NCBI GenBank assembly: GCA_947172645.1
Contig: CAMWBY010000022.1
Span: forward strand, 1-52,553
From: an uncultured Lachnospiraceae bacterium
GTDB taxonomy: Bacteria > Bacillota > Clostridia > Lachnospirales > Lachnospiraceae
Reading direction: 5' to 3'
Length of the DNA stretch: 52,553 bases
Shown here: positions 1 to 9,377 of the stretch, piece by piece
Layout of the letters: each line of letters starts with the position of its first letter
Numbering within the stretch: the stretch's first letter is position 1
Position numbers and translations under genes: made by a program
The notes under the pieces: generated by a model
What the model saw: the letters and a program-made list of their open reading frames with translations, nothing else
The model's database searches: none
What the model was told of the DNA's origin: nothing

Positions 1-98
1 ATGCTTCTTTTCTTTCTGAATTTTCAGGGTTGCATTACTGTTTATTTGTCAAGGTTCGCTGCCGCTCTGTCTCTCTCTTGCACACAGGCGACGTTGAT
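1..98 (-). promoter_or_regulatory. Probable rRNA operon leader, running off the left edge
   Basis: No credible protein is encoded here. Read on the minus strand, the stretch follows a near-consensus promoter and contains CCTTGACAAATAAACAG and then CCCTGAAAATTCAG. These resemble the boxA-like and processing regions found ahead of 16S rRNA genes in Firmicutes. The 16S gene itself would lie outside the window, so this is inference from the promoter strength and leader style only. Confidence 0.45.
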
Positions 99-127
99 AT
101 AATAGCAAATAGATTATTATATGTCAA
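99..127 (-). promoter_or_regulatory. Strong sigma-A promoter with AT-rich UP-like element
   Basis: On the minus strand TTGACA (127-122) is followed by a 17-nt spacer and TATTAT (104-99). Just upstream (about 135-170) lie runs of A and T resembling an UP element. It points away from cvpA toward the left edge, which fits a highly expressed stable-RNA operon. Confidence 0.75.
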
Positions 128-211
128 CAGGTTTTTGGAAATTTTTTTAATTTTTTTCCAAAAGATTTTTTGTGCTGTGAACCATTCGGCTCTTTTCCAT
201 AATATATTTCC

Positions 212-610
212 CTACAGAACGAATACCCCCGTATACTTCGCCACATAATAGATGACAAGAGCAAGAACTCCTGCTTCCGCCGCCCCCATAACCGCGCCAA
301 GAACTTTGTCGAAACTGCCTATCACGGCCACATTGCTAAGAGCCAGAATGGGCTTGAAAATCAAGTCGCACAATTTAAAAACAATGCCCAACAAAATCAG
401 TCCCACAATACACAATGTCAAAGTGCTCATCGCTTTGGCCATCGCGCTTGTAACGGCAATCAGGATAAGTGCCACACACGCCAGAGAAACCACCCCTGAC
501 AAAAGCGTGGCAACCTCCTTCATCATTCCATTATGAAATCCCTTTTTCGTCCTCCATATAAACAATAGCAGTACCACTGCCGCAAATATTAATCTCGCCA
601 TGCAGGCCAC
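212..610 (-). CDS. CvpA-family membrane protein
   Basis: This is a 132-residue protein with four hydrophobic segments and the glycine-rich pattern of the CvpA (colicin V production) family, including a conserved acidic residue in a small-residue-rich last helix. The family sits in the cytoplasmic membrane and is linked to envelope processes, but its biochemical role is not settled. The longest frame starts with GTG at 610; an ATG at 601 is also possible. AGGAG at about 614-618 lies closer to the GTG but is not ideally spaced for either. It lies 33 bases after the DUF5711-like gene on the same strand and is probably co-transcribed with it. Confidence 0.75.
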   Translation of the reverse strand: MACMARLIFAAVVLLLFIWRTKKGFHNGMMKEVATLLSGVVSLACVALILIAVTSAMAKAMSTLTLCIVGLILLGIVFKLCDLIFKPILALSNVAVIGSFDKVLGAVMGAAEAGVLALVIYYVAKYTGVFVL

Positions 611-643
611 GACTCTCCTATCTCAAATATCTTTCGTCCTTAC

Positions 644-1846
644 TTACTGCAATTCAATCGTGTCAATAGAATCCGGCGTCACCACCATATAGCGGTACGA
701 AGACCCCTGTGGTATCAAAACAAGGGCTGTCTTCTCGAAGCTGCCGCTGTACTTTTCTGTTCCGTTGCTGTTATATAAGCGGCATTCGGATTCATTATAG
801 ATAATCACCTGGTCATCATGAAATAAAATATCGCTATATTCGATGTCGAACTCAATCGTCTGCCGGAGTTCTCCTGATTTATGATATACGTCAAGACGGT
901 ATCTGTTACTGTTCTCCGTTCCGTTAAATACCAATCCCACATATTCGTCTCCATAATAGACGCCCTGTACATCGTCGTCAATCAGGCTCTCCGCTACACT
1001 GACCGGTTTTTGCTGGCCGCTGTAGAACATAATCCTGTTATCGGCCACACCAATCAACGATTTATTATCCAGAAATCTGGTAAATGGCACGATTGTATTC
1101 AGATAGTCATAACCGCTGACATAATTGTTGGTGCTGTTCTGCCCCACATCCCCAAAATTATAAAATGCGACACTGGATTTCATCTGTCCGCTGTCTACAA
1201 ACAAATAGGACACGCATGCCAATATTCCGTTCGGCGAAATGGATACGCTTACCGGATATCCGCTGTCTTTCATGGTAGTACGGAAATATACCAGTTCATT
1301 TCCGCCCGCATCATAAAGATAAATCCATGTAGTATCCCTGTCATCCAGGACTGCCGCCACAACTCCATTAGCCGCCACGCTGAAAGCCCGTATCGGTTTT
1401 GTGGTCGTTATGCTTCCCATAACCCCGCTTGTGTTCATGACATAGACTGTCCTGCCATTATAGTCACCCACCGCAACTACATTCTGGCACATATCCACCA
1501 TAGGATTCTGCATCTCAAAAGTCTGGTTCCAAACCGCATTTCCTCTGATATCCATACAGCTCGCCCCATCCTTACTGTAGCTAAGAAGATATCCTGAAAA
1601 AGGCAGAAGTTTCGAGTCCTGCGTAATCTGGATATCCACTGAGGCCGTCACTACCGTCTGCGTATATACTTTATTTTTCCACTGGACATAAAAGGCTGCG
1701 ATAATGGCCGCAATCAGTATGATGACAAGAATCGTGCGGTAAAAAACCGTAAACTTATGGCTTTTAATCTTCTCTCTGTAATTGATTCTGGCCTTTTCTT
1801 CTCCTCTGTCCTTCTTCTTTTTCAGGTAGTCCCTAACATTGGTCAT
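644..1846 (-). CDS. DUF5711-like membrane-anchored beta-propeller protein
   Basis: The protein has a basic cytoplasmic N-terminus, one membrane helix (about residues 36-56) and a long extracellular part made of repeated beta-rich segments with GN/DG turns, like a WD40/PQQ-type propeller. This matches the DUF5711 family of Clostridia, which has no assigned function. A longer frame begins at 1876, but ATG at 1846 has GAGGAA six bases upstream and is preferred, giving 400 residues. It precedes cvpA and follows the LysM gene. A role in envelope assembly or sensing is only inferred from its topology. Confidence 0.65.
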   Translation of the reverse strand: MTNVRDYLKKKKDRGEEKARINYREKIKSHKFTVFYRTILVIILIAAIIAAFYVQWKNKVYTQTVVTASVDIQITQDSKLLPFSGYLLSYSKDGASCMDIRGNAVWNQTFEMQNPMVDMCQNVVAVGDYNGRTVYVMNTSGVMGSITTTKPIRAFSVAANGVVAAVLDDRDTTWIYLYDAGGNELVYFRTTMKDSGYPVSVSISPNGILACVSYLFVDSGQMKSSVAFYNFGDVGQNSTNNYVSGYDYLNTIVPFTRFLDNKSLIGVADNRIMFYSGQQKPVSVAESLIDDDVQGVYYGDEYVGLVFNGTENSNRYRLDVYHKSGELRQTIEFDIEYSDILFHDDQVIIYNESECRLYNSNGTEKYSGSFEKTALVLIPQGSSYRYMVVTPDSIDTIELQ

Positions 1847-1903
1847 ACACTGTTCCTCTTCCTTATGGTAATGCATACATTGTTTATTGTATCACACATT
1901 TTC

Positions 1904-3214
1904 TCATGGTAGTATTATTTTTTGTCCATAGCGGATGTTATCCGGATTGGTAATCTGGTTCAATTCGCATATCTTCTTCACATGGGATTCGTCCCCGTAT
2001 ATTTTCTGGCTAATTGTATACAGAGTGTCTCCCCGTTCCACTTCATAATATCTTGTCACATTTCGTGAAAGCGCTTCCACATCCTCTTGCTTTTCTTCCG
2101 GCTCGGCCATGTCCTCTTCATCATCTTTTTCTTCACTACCCGCCAAATCCTGTTGTGTCCCTTCCCCCTCCTGCCGTATTTCCTTGTCCGCCATTTCCTT
2201 TCCTTTCACATCCTCTGTATCCGATTGATTGAGACTTTCCTCTGTGCTGACGTCCGCGCCATCCGTCTCCGTACCGTTGTTCTCACTGTCTGTTTCTGCG
2301 TCACTTGTTTCGCCGTCCGTATCAGAATCAGTTATGTCCTCTGTTTCTCCATCTCCTAAACTCCCGTCTTCTTTCGCTCCGCCATCGTTCTCCAACGCAA
2401 CCAGTTTCAAAATATCTTCCTGTCCGGCATCCGTCTGTGCCTGTCCCGCCTTTCCTTCCTCTGACATGTCTTCTTTGTTCTTTTCCTTCTCCTGCAGCAT
2501 GTCCCGTTCGACCACAATTTCATCCCGCTCGACTACCTCCGCCGCATCCCCTGCTTCCTGGTTCTCTATTGCAAAAAAAACTTCCGCCGCCGACTGGTTC
2601 AATTGTTCCATTTTATCATAGCTATTTGTCGAATTAATCACAATGGCAATCAGCGCTACAAGAATGACGCCAAGCTGTACAGAAACTAAGCTGTGCGGCG
2701 TTTCACTCCAAACGCTATCTGGCGCCGTTCTTTGAACTGTTTTGATTCTCGGGACTTTCTTTTGCCCTGTTAAATGTTTCTTTTTGCCGCCTGTATGTAC
2801 AGCGCCGGACGCGCCATTTCTGCTTGCCGCCTTTTCATTTCTTATCTGCCCGTTTTTCCGCTCAATCAAATAACTCTGCATTTGTACATTGTCCTGGTAA
2901 AAGACGTCATATCCTTTTATCTCATAGATATCGTCTTTTTCCCTGACCAAAAATACAGGCCCCGCCTGCGTCAGACGGCATCCTATTTCTTCAAGCAGAT
3001 TATACTGCGCAAAAACAGGCAGGTGCTTGTCCCTTCCGGCGCCGTAAATAACATACCGCCTCCCGTTTTTCTCTCTATATCCATAGAAGTAAAACTCCGA
3101 TAGCTCCAATGTACCCGTCTCTTCTTTCAGATAAGACACCACGTAGTCTTCCACGCAAATCTCGTACTTTGTCTCTTTTCCTCCTTTGTGAATGACAATT
3201 GACGACTGCTTCAT
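1904..3214 (-). CDS. Single-pass membrane protein with C-terminal LysM domain
   Basis: With the start at 3214 (GGGGTG upstream) the protein is 436 residues. Residues 1-170 are a cytoplasmic domain I do not recognise, ending in a basic stretch. A membrane helix spans about 176-194. A very acidic, low-complexity linker rich in E, D, G and T covers about 200-385. A LysM peptidoglycan-binding domain (VERGDTLYTISQKIYG followed by a NPDNIRYGQ motif) closes the protein at about 388-436. The architecture resembles cell-wall or division proteins anchored in the membrane that reach peptidoglycan. The longer frame from 3322 would run through the terminator of the upstream gene, so it is rejected. Confidence 0.75.
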   Translation of the reverse strand: MKQSSIVIHKGGKETKYEICVEDYVVSYLKEETGTLELSEFYFYGYREKNGRRYVIYGAGRDKHLPVFAQYNLLEEIGCRLTQAGPVFLVREKDDIYEIKGYDVFYQDNVQMQSYLIERKNGQIRNEKAASRNGASGAVHTGGKKKHLTGQKKVPRIKTVQRTAPDSVWSETPHSLVSVQLGVILVALIAIVINSTNSYDKMEQLNQSAAEVFFAIENQEAGDAAEVVERDEIVVERDMLQEKEKNKEDMSEEGKAGQAQTDAGQEDILKLVALENDGGAKEDGSLGDGETEDITDSDTDGETSDAETDSENNGTETDGADVSTEESLNQSDTEDVKGKEMADKEIRQEGEGTQQDLAGSEEKDDEEDMAEPEEKQEDVEALSRNVTRYYEVERGDTLYTISQKIYGDESHVKKICELNQITNPDNIRYGQKIILP

Positions 3215-3279
3215 TTCATTCACCCCGTTCTGAAAGTGCCATATGGCAATATCTAAATCAACTATAACATGTCTTCCAT

Positions 3280-3314
3280 AAAAAAAATGGCAAAACATGC
3301 GGTCTTGCCATTTT
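3280..3314 (-). terminator. Rho-independent terminator after galM
   Basis: On the minus strand a 10-bp stem (AAAATGGCAA at 3284-3293 paired with 3305-3314) is followed by eight T residues (3287-3280). It lies between the aldose epimerase stop and the LysM gene start, separating the two transcripts. Confidence 0.85.
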
Positions 3315-3350
3315 AATTCCATATCTGTCTATATTTTAATCTTCGTACTT

Positions 3351-4391
3351 CTATACAAACTGATAAACCGTCACCGAATCATAATCCTTACCAGGCCCAA
3401 ATACTGCCTGTGGGAAATTTGAATGGTGGATATTGTCCGGATAATACTGTGTTTCCAGGCAGAATCCTACACGCGGGCCGTAGGTCACTCCCTCTTTACC
3501 GTTCTTCTTCCCAATACAGTTTCCTGCATAGAACTGTACGCCGGGCAAGGTTGTATATACCTTCATCTTCCGTCCGCTCTTCACATCCTCCGCCTCGGCA
3601 ATCTCCCGCAGTGTTCCGTCGGCGTCATCGATGACAAAATTATGGTCATAGCCCTGTCCGATTCTAAGCTGCTCACATTCTGCATGAATATCCTGTCCAA
3701 TCGGCTTCTTCTGTGTGAAATCCATAGGCGTGCGCTCTACGCAAGCAATCTTGCCTGTGGGAATCGACCCCGGGACCACCGGCGTATAATGGGACGCATT
3801 CAATTGGAGAAGATGGTCCTCGATTGAGCCTGCGCGATGCCCCGACAAGTTGAAATATGTGTGGTTTGTCAGATTCAGAATCGTATTCGCATCGGATGAT
3901 GCATGATAACTCAATTTCAGCGCATTGTCTTCGGACAGGCTATAAGTCACAGACACTTTCTTATTTCCAGGGAATCCCATCTCCCCATCTTTCCCCTCTA
4001 CCGTAAAAGTAACGCTGTCCGTCCCTTCTTCCACATCCCAGACACGTTTGTGATAACCGTCTTCCTTATGGCTGTGCAGATTATTCTCTCCATCGTTCAC
4101 ATCAATATGATAAGTCTGTCCGTCAATCTCAAAGCATGCCCCGGCAATCCGGTTCGCGCTGGGCCCAATGGTCGCGCCAAAGAAATCGCCATTCTCATAA
4201 TAATCTTCTAAGGTGTCATATCCCAATACCACATCCGCCAAATTGCCGTCCTTATCCGGGACAAAAAGATTGACAAGAATCGCGCCGAAGTTAATAACCT
4301 TCGCCTGCATGCCGTTTGCATTAGACAAAGTATACGCATACACATCTTTACCACATTTTGTTGTACCAAATTTCTCTTTTACTATCCCCAT
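3351..4391 (-). CDS. galM: Aldose 1-epimerase (mutarotase)
   Basis: This enzyme interconverts alpha and beta anomers of aldoses such as galactose or glucose in the cytoplasm. The family hallmarks are visible: a substrate-binding histidine in LTNHTYFNLSGH, the conserved HSHKEDGYHKRVWD region, and the catalytic glutamate in CLETQYYPDNIHHSNFP. The start at ATG 4391 has GGAGG five bases upstream; the longer frame to 4421 lacks such a site. At 346 residues it has the usual family length. A terminator follows it. No galactose genes sit beside it, so the physiological sugar is not shown by context. Confidence 0.9.
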   Translation of the reverse strand: MGIVKEKFGTTKCGKDVYAYTLSNANGMQAKVINFGAILVNLFVPDKDGNLADVVLGYDTLEDYYENGDFFGATIGPSANRIAGACFEIDGQTYHIDVNDGENNLHSHKEDGYHKRVWDVEEGTDSVTFTVEGKDGEMGFPGNKKVSVTYSLSEDNALKLSYHASSDANTILNLTNHTYFNLSGHRAGSIEDHLLQLNASHYTPVVPGSIPTGKIACVERTPMDFTQKKPIGQDIHAECEQLRIGQGYDHNFVIDDADGTLREIAEAEDVKSGRKMKVYTTLPGVQFYAGNCIGKKNGKEGVTYGPRVGFCLETQYYPDNIHHSNFPQAVFGPGKDYDSVTVYQFV

Positions 4392-4445
4392 GTCTGCCTC
4401 CATTCTTAAGATGCCATCCATCTTCGCATATTACCTGCCAAACCG

Positions 4446-5042
4446 TCACAGCTCAACTCTGCCTTCCAACGCCCGCAGCAAGGTAACTTCATCAATATAT
4501 TCCAAATCGCCGCCCACAGGCACGCCGCTGGCTATCCTTGTCACTTTGATTCCCGTGGGTTTAATTAATTTGCTGATATACATAGCCGTCGTCTCGCCTT
4601 CCAAACTGGAATTGGTCGCGATAATCACTTCGTTTACATCGCCCTCTAAACGCTGCATCAGCTCTTTTAGCTTAATGTCTCCCGGCCCGATACCCAGCAT
4701 CGGCGAAATCGCACCGTGAAGCACATGATAAACGCCACTGTATTTCCCCGTCTTCTCATACGCTGCCAAATCCCTGGCATTCTCCACCACCATAATAGTT
4801 CCATGGTCCCTGTTTGCGTTAGAACAAACCGGACATACATCCTGGTCCGTCAACGTATAGCATTCTTTACAGTAACGTACATTTTCTTTCGCATCTACAA
4901 TCGCATGCGCCAACCGCTCCACACGGGCCGTCGGCATATTAATCAAATGAAAAGCAAGCCTTTGGGCGGATTTGGAGCCGATACCCGGAAGACCTGCTAA
5001 TTCTTCTATTAACTTATTGATATGTCCGCTATACAATTCCAT
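4446..5042 (-). CDS. recR: Recombination mediator protein RecR
   Basis: RecR acts with RecF and RecO to load RecA at gaps. The 198-residue protein shows the N-terminal helix-hairpin-helix ([19 protein letters not shown]), a four-cysteine zinc finger ([16 protein letters not shown], about residues 57-72) and a Toprim domain, ending in the typical [20 protein letters not shown] segment. Its ATG overlaps the stop of the upstream gene by one base (TGATG), indicating translational coupling. The order dnaX-ebfC-recR is a classic conserved cluster. Confidence 0.96.
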   Translation of the reverse strand: MELYSGHINKLIEELAGLPGIGSKSAQRLAFHLINMPTARVERLAHAIVDAKENVRYCKECYTLTDQDVCPVCSNANRDHGTIMVVENARDLAAYEKTGKYSGVYHVLHGAISPMLGIGPGDIKLKELMQRLEGDVNEVIIATNSSLEGETTAMYISKLIKPTGIKVTRIASGVPVGGDLEYIDEVTLLRALEGRVEL

Positions 5043-5389
5043 CAGAACGGAAATCCTCCGCCCAAACCGCCTGTCATCTTGTTCATAATCTCGGCGCTTG
5101 CATCCTCAGCCATACGTAACGCCTCGTTGGCCGCCGCCATAATAAGGTCCTCTAACATTTCAATATCATCAGGGTCTACTACTTCCTCAGATAATTTTAC
5201 TTTTGCAATCTCTTTCTTGCCTGTCACAGTCACTTCCACTGCGCCGCCGCCGGCTTTCGCCGCAAATTCCTTTACTTCCAGTTCTTTTTGGCTTTCTTCC
5301 ATCTGGCGCTGCATTCTCTGCGCCTGCTTCATCAGATTGTTCATGTTCCCCGGCATTCCGCCTCCCGGAAATCCACCACGCTTCGCCAT
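5042..5389 (-). CDS. ebfC: Nucleoid-associated protein, YbaB/EbfC family
   Basis: This is a small DNA-binding protein that forms a tweezer-like dimer. Visible are a glycine-rich N-terminus ([23 protein letters not shown]), the amphipathic helix following it, a central beta segment ([15 protein letters not shown]) and a glycine/phenylalanine-rich tail. The start at 5389 is chosen because GGAGAA precedes this ATG; a further ATG at 5413 would add eight residues. It is coupled to recR by a one-base overlap and lies 56 bases after dnaX. Confidence 0.93.
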   Translation of the reverse strand: MAKRGGFPGGGMPGNMNNLMKQAQRMQRQMEESQKELEVKEFAAKAGGGAVEVTVTGKKEIAKVKLSEEVVDPDDIEMLEDLIMAAANEALRMAEDASAEIMNKMTGGLGGGFPF

Positions 5390-5445
5390 TTTAATTCTCC
5401 ATGCTCCTTTCACAGCCTGCCACTTTGGGTACAGGCGACAACTAT

Positions 5446-7035
5446 TTATTCTTCTTCCATCTCTATGTCCATATGGATAACCTGGCTTAAATCAACATAA
5501 TTTTGCGTAAAAGTATTCCGGTCAGGAACGCTCTGCACCGTCACGCTGATTTCTTTGCCAACTGACTCGGACAACATCCTCACAAGCTGTTCTTTATGTC
5601 CTTCCTGTTTTAAAAAATAATCTGAGGCGAGTCCGTCTTCCACTACAATCAGCAGCTGGTTATCTCCGCCCAGGCTAAGGCCGGCATTTTTCAGATACTG
5701 CTTCATCGGCATGGAAGCCTGCCCTACAATAGACGCCCACCTGTCAACCACCGACTGCACATCTTCCGGGATTGCCTTGGGAAGGGGAGTCTGTACCCCC
5801 GCCGCTGATATTCCCGGGGAATTGTCCGATGCAAATGTGCCTCCCCCGAGGGCCGCTGTTCCTGCCTGGACAGCAATTGTTCCGTTCTCTATCTTCTCTT
5901 CCACCGCGCGTATACGCTCCACCACGGAACCAAAATCCTTCTCCATATCAGGGCGGCAGAGCTTAATCAATGCAATTTCTATAAAAATCCTCTTCTGCGC
6001 CGCATACTTAATCTGGCCTGACAGTTCCGAGAAGATGCGGATATAACGCATGATGGCTTCCGCCTCCGTCATATCAGCCTCTTCCCGAAGCCTCGCCAGA
6101 TTATCCGAAGAAACATCAATCACATCTTCTATGTCATCGGACGATTTTACCAATAAAAGGTTACGCAGATACCATGTGAAATCCGTCACAAACTGGGTAA
6201 GTTCCCTCCCCTGCATCACGATTTCTTCCAAAAGGCTGATGCAGCCGGACACATTCCGCTCCAAAACAAACCGAAGCAGTCTGCCAAACACTTCCGTATC
6301 CACGGCGCCTAACACATCTAATACTTTATCATAAGTCAGTTCCTGCCCAAAATGAAATGCAATACACTGGTCAAGCAGACTTAAGGCATCCCGCATAGAA
6401 CCGTCCGCCGTCTTCGCCACATACCGAAGCGCCTTATCCTCCGCCTGAACCTGCTCCGTATCCATCAATTCACGCAGCCTTGCGGCAATCGTGTCAATCG
6501 TAATGCGCCTGAAATCATACCGCTGGCATCTGGATAAAATAGTAATCGGAATCCTATGAACCTCCGTGGTCGCCAGTATAAAAATCACATAGGACGGCGG
6601 CTCCTCAAGTGTCTTTAAAAGTGCGTTAAATGCGCCCGGGGACAGCATATGGACTTCATCGATGATGTAAACTTTATATTTGCCCTCTGCCGGTGAATAA
6701 GATACTTCCTCCACAATCTCACGGATATTATCTACGCCGTTGTTGGATGCCGCATCGATTTCAATCACGTTCATGCTGGCTCCTGCCGCAATCGCTTTAC
6801 ATGCCGCACATTCCCCACATGGGCTGCCGTCCTTCGGATTCTCGCAATTGACAGCCTTGGCAAATATCTTGGCAATGGTAGTCTTACCTGTCCCGCGTGT
6901 CCCGCAGAACAGGTAAGCATGCCCGATACGCTCCGCCCTTATTTGATTTTGCAATGTGGTGACAATATGTTCCTGTCCTTTCACATCTTCGAAACAGTCA
7001 GGACGAAACTTACGATAAAGAGCTGTATAAGACAT
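5446..7035 (-). CDS. dnaX: DNA polymerase III subunit tau/gamma
   Basis: This is the clamp-loader ATPase that also bridges polymerase cores. The 529-residue protein begins [12 protein letters not shown], has Walker A GTRGTGKT at 45-52, zinc cysteines C64, C73, C76 and C79, Walker B with DEVH, and the SRC arginine-finger motif. Domain III and a shorter C-terminal region follow. The length fits a compact Firmicutes tau. It heads the dnaX-ebfC-recR cluster, 21 bases downstream of the phosphofructokinase gene on the same strand, so read-through from that gene is likely. No obvious slippery heptamer for a gamma frameshift was noticed. Confidence 0.95.
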   Translation of the reverse strand: MSYTALYRKFRPDCFEDVKGQEHIVTTLQNQIRAERIGHAYLFCGTRGTGKTTIAKIFAKAVNCENPKDGSPCGECAACKAIAAGASMNVIEIDAASNNGVDNIREIVEEVSYSPAEGKYKVYIIDEVHMLSPGAFNALLKTLEEPPSYVIFILATTEVHRIPITILSRCQRYDFRRITIDTIAARLRELMDTEQVQAEDKALRYVAKTADGSMRDALSLLDQCIAFHFGQELTYDKVLDVLGAVDTEVFGRLLRFVLERNVSGCISLLEEIVMQGRELTQFVTDFTWYLRNLLLVKSSDDIEDVIDVSSDNLARLREEADMTEAEAIMRYIRIFSELSGQIKYAAQKRIFIEIALIKLCRPDMEKDFGSVVERIRAVEEKIENGTIAVQAGTAALGGGTFASDNSPGISAAGVQTPLPKAIPEDVQSVVDRWASIVGQASMPMKQYLKNAGLSLGGDNQLLIVVEDGLASDYFLKQEGHKEQLVRMLSESVGKEISVTVQSVPDRNTFTQNYVDLSQVIHMDIEMEEE

Positions 7036-7056
7036 TGCTTCTCCTTACTCTTTTCT

Positions 7057-8130
7057 TTAATCTCCGAAGCTGATGCCTACCATCTTCGCTTCTTTGACGA
7101 TGGTTGCATCGGGGGAAACCATCTTCAGCTTACCCGCCACTTCCTCAAGCGGCACTCTGACAACTTCCCTGTTCTTGTATCCTACCATAAATCCATACTC
7201 ACCCTGCAGGATAAGCTTGCCCGCCTCTGCGCCAAGCCTGGTGGCAAATACGCGGTCATAAGGACAAGGGCTTCCCCCACGCTGTGTATGCCCAGGAACC
7301 GTGACGCGCACTTCCTTGCCGCTCTTCTTCTGAATCTTGTCCGCCACTTCATAAGATACGGAAGGATATGGATAGTTCTTCATCTTCTCTTTGTATTCTT
7401 TCTTGGAAAGCTTCGCGTCTTCTTTGGAAATTGCGCCTTCCGCCACTGCCATAATGGTAAACCGGGAGCCTCTCGCCTCACGCTCATTGATAGCCTTAAT
7501 CACTTTATCAATATCATAAGGAATCTCAGGAATCAGAATGATGTCCGCGCCGCCCGCCATACCGGCATTCAACGTAAGCCATCCAACTTTATGTCCCATC
7601 ACTTCCACGATAAAAATACGCCCATGGGAAGAAGCGGTGGTATGGATGCAATCGATACAATCCGTCGCAATATTGACCGCGCTCTGGAAACCGAATGTCA
7701 TATCCGTGCCCCACAAGTCATTGTCAATCGTCTTCGGAAGCGTGATAACATTCAGACCTTCCTCGCGAAGCAAGTTTGCCGTCTTATGTGTACCGTTGCC
7801 GCCCAAGATTACCATACAGTCCAGTTTCAGCTTATAGTAGTTCTGTTTCATCGCTTCCACTTTATCAAGACCATTCTCATCCGGCTCACGCATCAGCTTA
7901 AAAGGTGTACGCGAACTGCCAAGAATTGTACCACCCTTCGTCAGAATCCCCGCAAAATCATGACCTGTCAGCATGCGGAAATCCCCGTAAATCAAACCTT
8001 TATATCCATCCAGGAAACCGTAAATCTCTACGTCTTCCCCGCTGCATGATAAACATTTGACTACGCCGCGCATCGCCGCATTCAACGCCTGACAATCTCC
8101 ACCACTGGTCAACATACCGATTCTCTTCAT
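7057..8130 (-). CDS. 6-phosphofructokinase, mixed ATP/PPi signature
   Basis: The enzyme phosphorylates fructose 6-phosphate in glycolysis. The 357-residue protein shows TSGGDCQALNAAMRG, the catalytic TIDND loop (base D136) and the sugar-binding MGHKVGWL and GHTQRGGSPCPYDR segments. The nucleotide loop reads GGNGT (110-114) instead of GGDGS, and the catalytic loop reads PKTIDND instead of PGTIDND. In established family rules Gly after the acidic position favours ATP, while Lys before TIDND is typical of PPi-linked or mixed clades. The phosphoryl donor therefore cannot be called from sequence. Start ATG 8130 follows GGAGGAAGAGTA. Confidence 0.92.
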   Translation of the reverse strand: MKRIGMLTSGGDCQALNAAMRGVVKCLSCSGEDVEIYGFLDGYKGLIYGDFRMLTGHDFAGILTKGGTILGSSRTPFKLMREPDENGLDKVEAMKQNYYKLKLDCMVILGGNGTHKTANLLREEGLNVITLPKTIDNDLWGTDMTFGFQSAVNIATDCIDCIHTTASSHGRIFIVEVMGHKVGWLTLNAGMAGGADIILIPEIPYDIDKVIKAINEREARGSRFTIMAVAEGAISKEDAKLSKKEYKEKMKNYPYPSVSYEVADKIQKKSGKEVRVTVPGHTQRGGSPCPYDRVFATRLGAEAGKLILQGEYGFMVGYKNREVVRVPLEEVAGKLKMVSPDATIVKEAKMVGISFGD

Positions 8131-8275
8131 TACTCTTCCTCCTTACACATCTGATAATTTTTGCCTTACCCTTCACCCGCAGTGCACGCTTGATTTCGCT
8201 TCGCTCCATCGCGCTCACGGGCTTTCGCCCTATCATAATGCAATCTGGCAAAATTGTCAGCAAGCTGCCATTTTG

Positions 8276-8836
8276 TCATCTTACATTATGGCACTGCTCA
8301 TTGCTTTCGTGAACATTATATCCCATTTTGGGGATGGGGACAACTAATTGTTGGGATTTCAGAAGTTCTTTTTCTTGTTTGTTGCGTACACGCAGTTCCT
8401 TAAAAAAAGTGGTGAGCATGTCCGTGCATTCTTCGGCGAGAATGCCTCTTTTGACTTGTACCTGATGGTTAAATTCCGGCATTTCAAGTATATTCAGGAT
8501 GGAACCGCCGCAGCCTGCCTTGGGATTCATGCTGCCCATAACCACCTCAGTAATCCGGGCTTGTACAATAGCGCCCGCACACATCTGGCATGGTTCCAGT
8601 GTCACATACAATGTACAATCCTCCAAGCGCCAGTCGCCCATCTTCTTACTTGCCTTATTGATGGCCGTTATCTCGGCATGTGCCAGCGTATTCTTGTCGG
8701 TATTGCGCCTGTTGTATCCTCTGCCTATAATTTTATCCTGATAGACAATCACACAGCCTATAGGCACTTCGCCAAGAGCATATGCTTTTTTCGCCTGTTT
8801 CAAGGCTTCTTTCATATATTTTTCATCCTGTGTCAT
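8276..8836 (-). CDS. tadA: tRNA-specific adenosine deaminase
   Basis: TadA converts the wobble adenosine of tRNA-Arg(ACG) to inosine. Zinc and catalytic residues are visible in HAEI (His and Glu) and PCQMCAGA (two Cys). The core ends near residue 150, and a charged tail of about 35 residues follows that is longer than in E. coli. The start at 8836 is preceded by GGAGGGAAACT. The gene ends about 145 bases before the phosphofructokinase start on the same strand. Confidence 0.93.
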   Translation of the reverse strand: MTQDEKYMKEALKQAKKAYALGEVPIGCVIVYQDKIIGRGYNRRNTDKNTLAHAEITAINKASKKMGDWRLEDCTLYVTLEPCQMCAGAIVQARITEVVMGSMNPKAGCGGSILNILEMPEFNHQVQVKRGILAEECTDMLTTFFKELRVRNKQEKELLKSQQLVVPIPKMGYNVHESNEQCHNVR

Positions 8837-8920
8837 AGTTTCCCTCCCCCGCAGATGCTGTAACTTTTCTCGTTTTAATTTAATTTTACGCCTAACACAA
8901 AAAACTTTTTATAAAAAGAG

Positions 8921-8949
8921 TGGACAACCGGCTCATTTCAAATTATAAT
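8921..8949 (+). promoter_or_regulatory. Promoter of tRNA-Ser
   Basis: TGGACA (8921-8926), a 17-nt spacer and TATAAT (8944-8949) lie 11 bases before the tRNA 5' end. Confidence 0.8.
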
Positions 8950-8960
8950 CTTATTCATAT

Positions 8961-9046
8961 GGAGTTGTATCGAAGTGGTCATAACGGGGCGCACTCGAAA
9001 TGCGTTAGCCCTCCGGGGCTCGAGGGTTCGAATCCCTCCAACTCCG
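8961..9046 (+). tRNA. tRNA-Ser (anticodon CGA)
   Basis: The acceptor stem GGAGTTG pairs with CAACTCC (9039-9045), and the discriminator is G, as expected for serine. The anticodon loop CTCGAAA sits between GCGCA and TGCGT, giving anticodon CGA (codon UCG). A long variable arm and GGTTCGAATCC T-arm are present. CCA is not encoded. It has its own promoter and terminator and is the only plus-strand gene in the first 10 kb. Confidence 0.96.
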
Positions 9047-9051
9047 CTTGT

Positions 9052-9079
9052 AAAACCGTCGTATTTACGGCGGTTTTTA
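9052..9079 (+). terminator. Terminator of tRNA-Ser
   Basis: A 12-bp hairpin (AAAACCGTCGTA with TACGGCGGTTTT, one G-T pair) ends in a T-run. Confidence 0.85.
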
Positions 9080-9083
9080 TTAT

Positions 9084-9377
9084 TCATGACATATTGCTGT
9101 CCAAAACCGCCTGCAGCAATGCCACATATTCCTCAAACTGCGATAGCCCGAACGACGTGAGTTCATAAGTAGACTTCGTCCGCTTCTTTTCTATGACTTT
9201 ACTGGAAGTAATATATCCCCATGTTTCCAGTTTCGTGAGCTGTACGCTTAGATTTCCTTGCGTGGCCTGGGTTGTCTCGCGCAGCTCGTTGAAGGTCTTA
9301 GAAGAGCTGACCAAACTGCTGATAATCTTAAGCCGCAGCGTCACACTGAAAGCTTCCGGTATATTATCTATGTTCAT
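9084..9377 (-). CDS. Winged-helix transcriptional regulator (HTH_34-like)
   Basis: This is a small DNA-binding protein of about 97 residues. It has the pattern of the HTH_34 winged-helix family: RLKIISSL, FNELRETTQATQGNLSVQLTKLETWGYI, then a basic wing (EKKRTKSTYELT). ATG 9377 follows GGGGAG; the longer frame to 9434 lies inside the upstream gene. It overlaps the end of the membrane-protein gene by 14 bases. The pair is probably translated together, and it may repress its own promoter through the palindrome at 10080-10100. Confidence 0.75.
   Translation of the reverse strand: MNIDNIPEAFSVTLRLKIISSLVSSSKTFNELRETTQATQGNLSVQLTKLETWGYITSSKVIEKKRTKSTYELTSFGLSQFEEYVALLQAVLDSNMS

Noticed and set aside
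47..52. Second TTGACA on the minus strand in the leader
   Set aside because: No -10 box occurs at 16-18 bases; it is better read as part of a boxA-like leader motif.
8000..8263. 87-codon minus-strand frame across the phosphofructokinase start
   Set aside because: It overlaps the well-supported enzyme gene in another frame and has no ribosome site or recognisable content.
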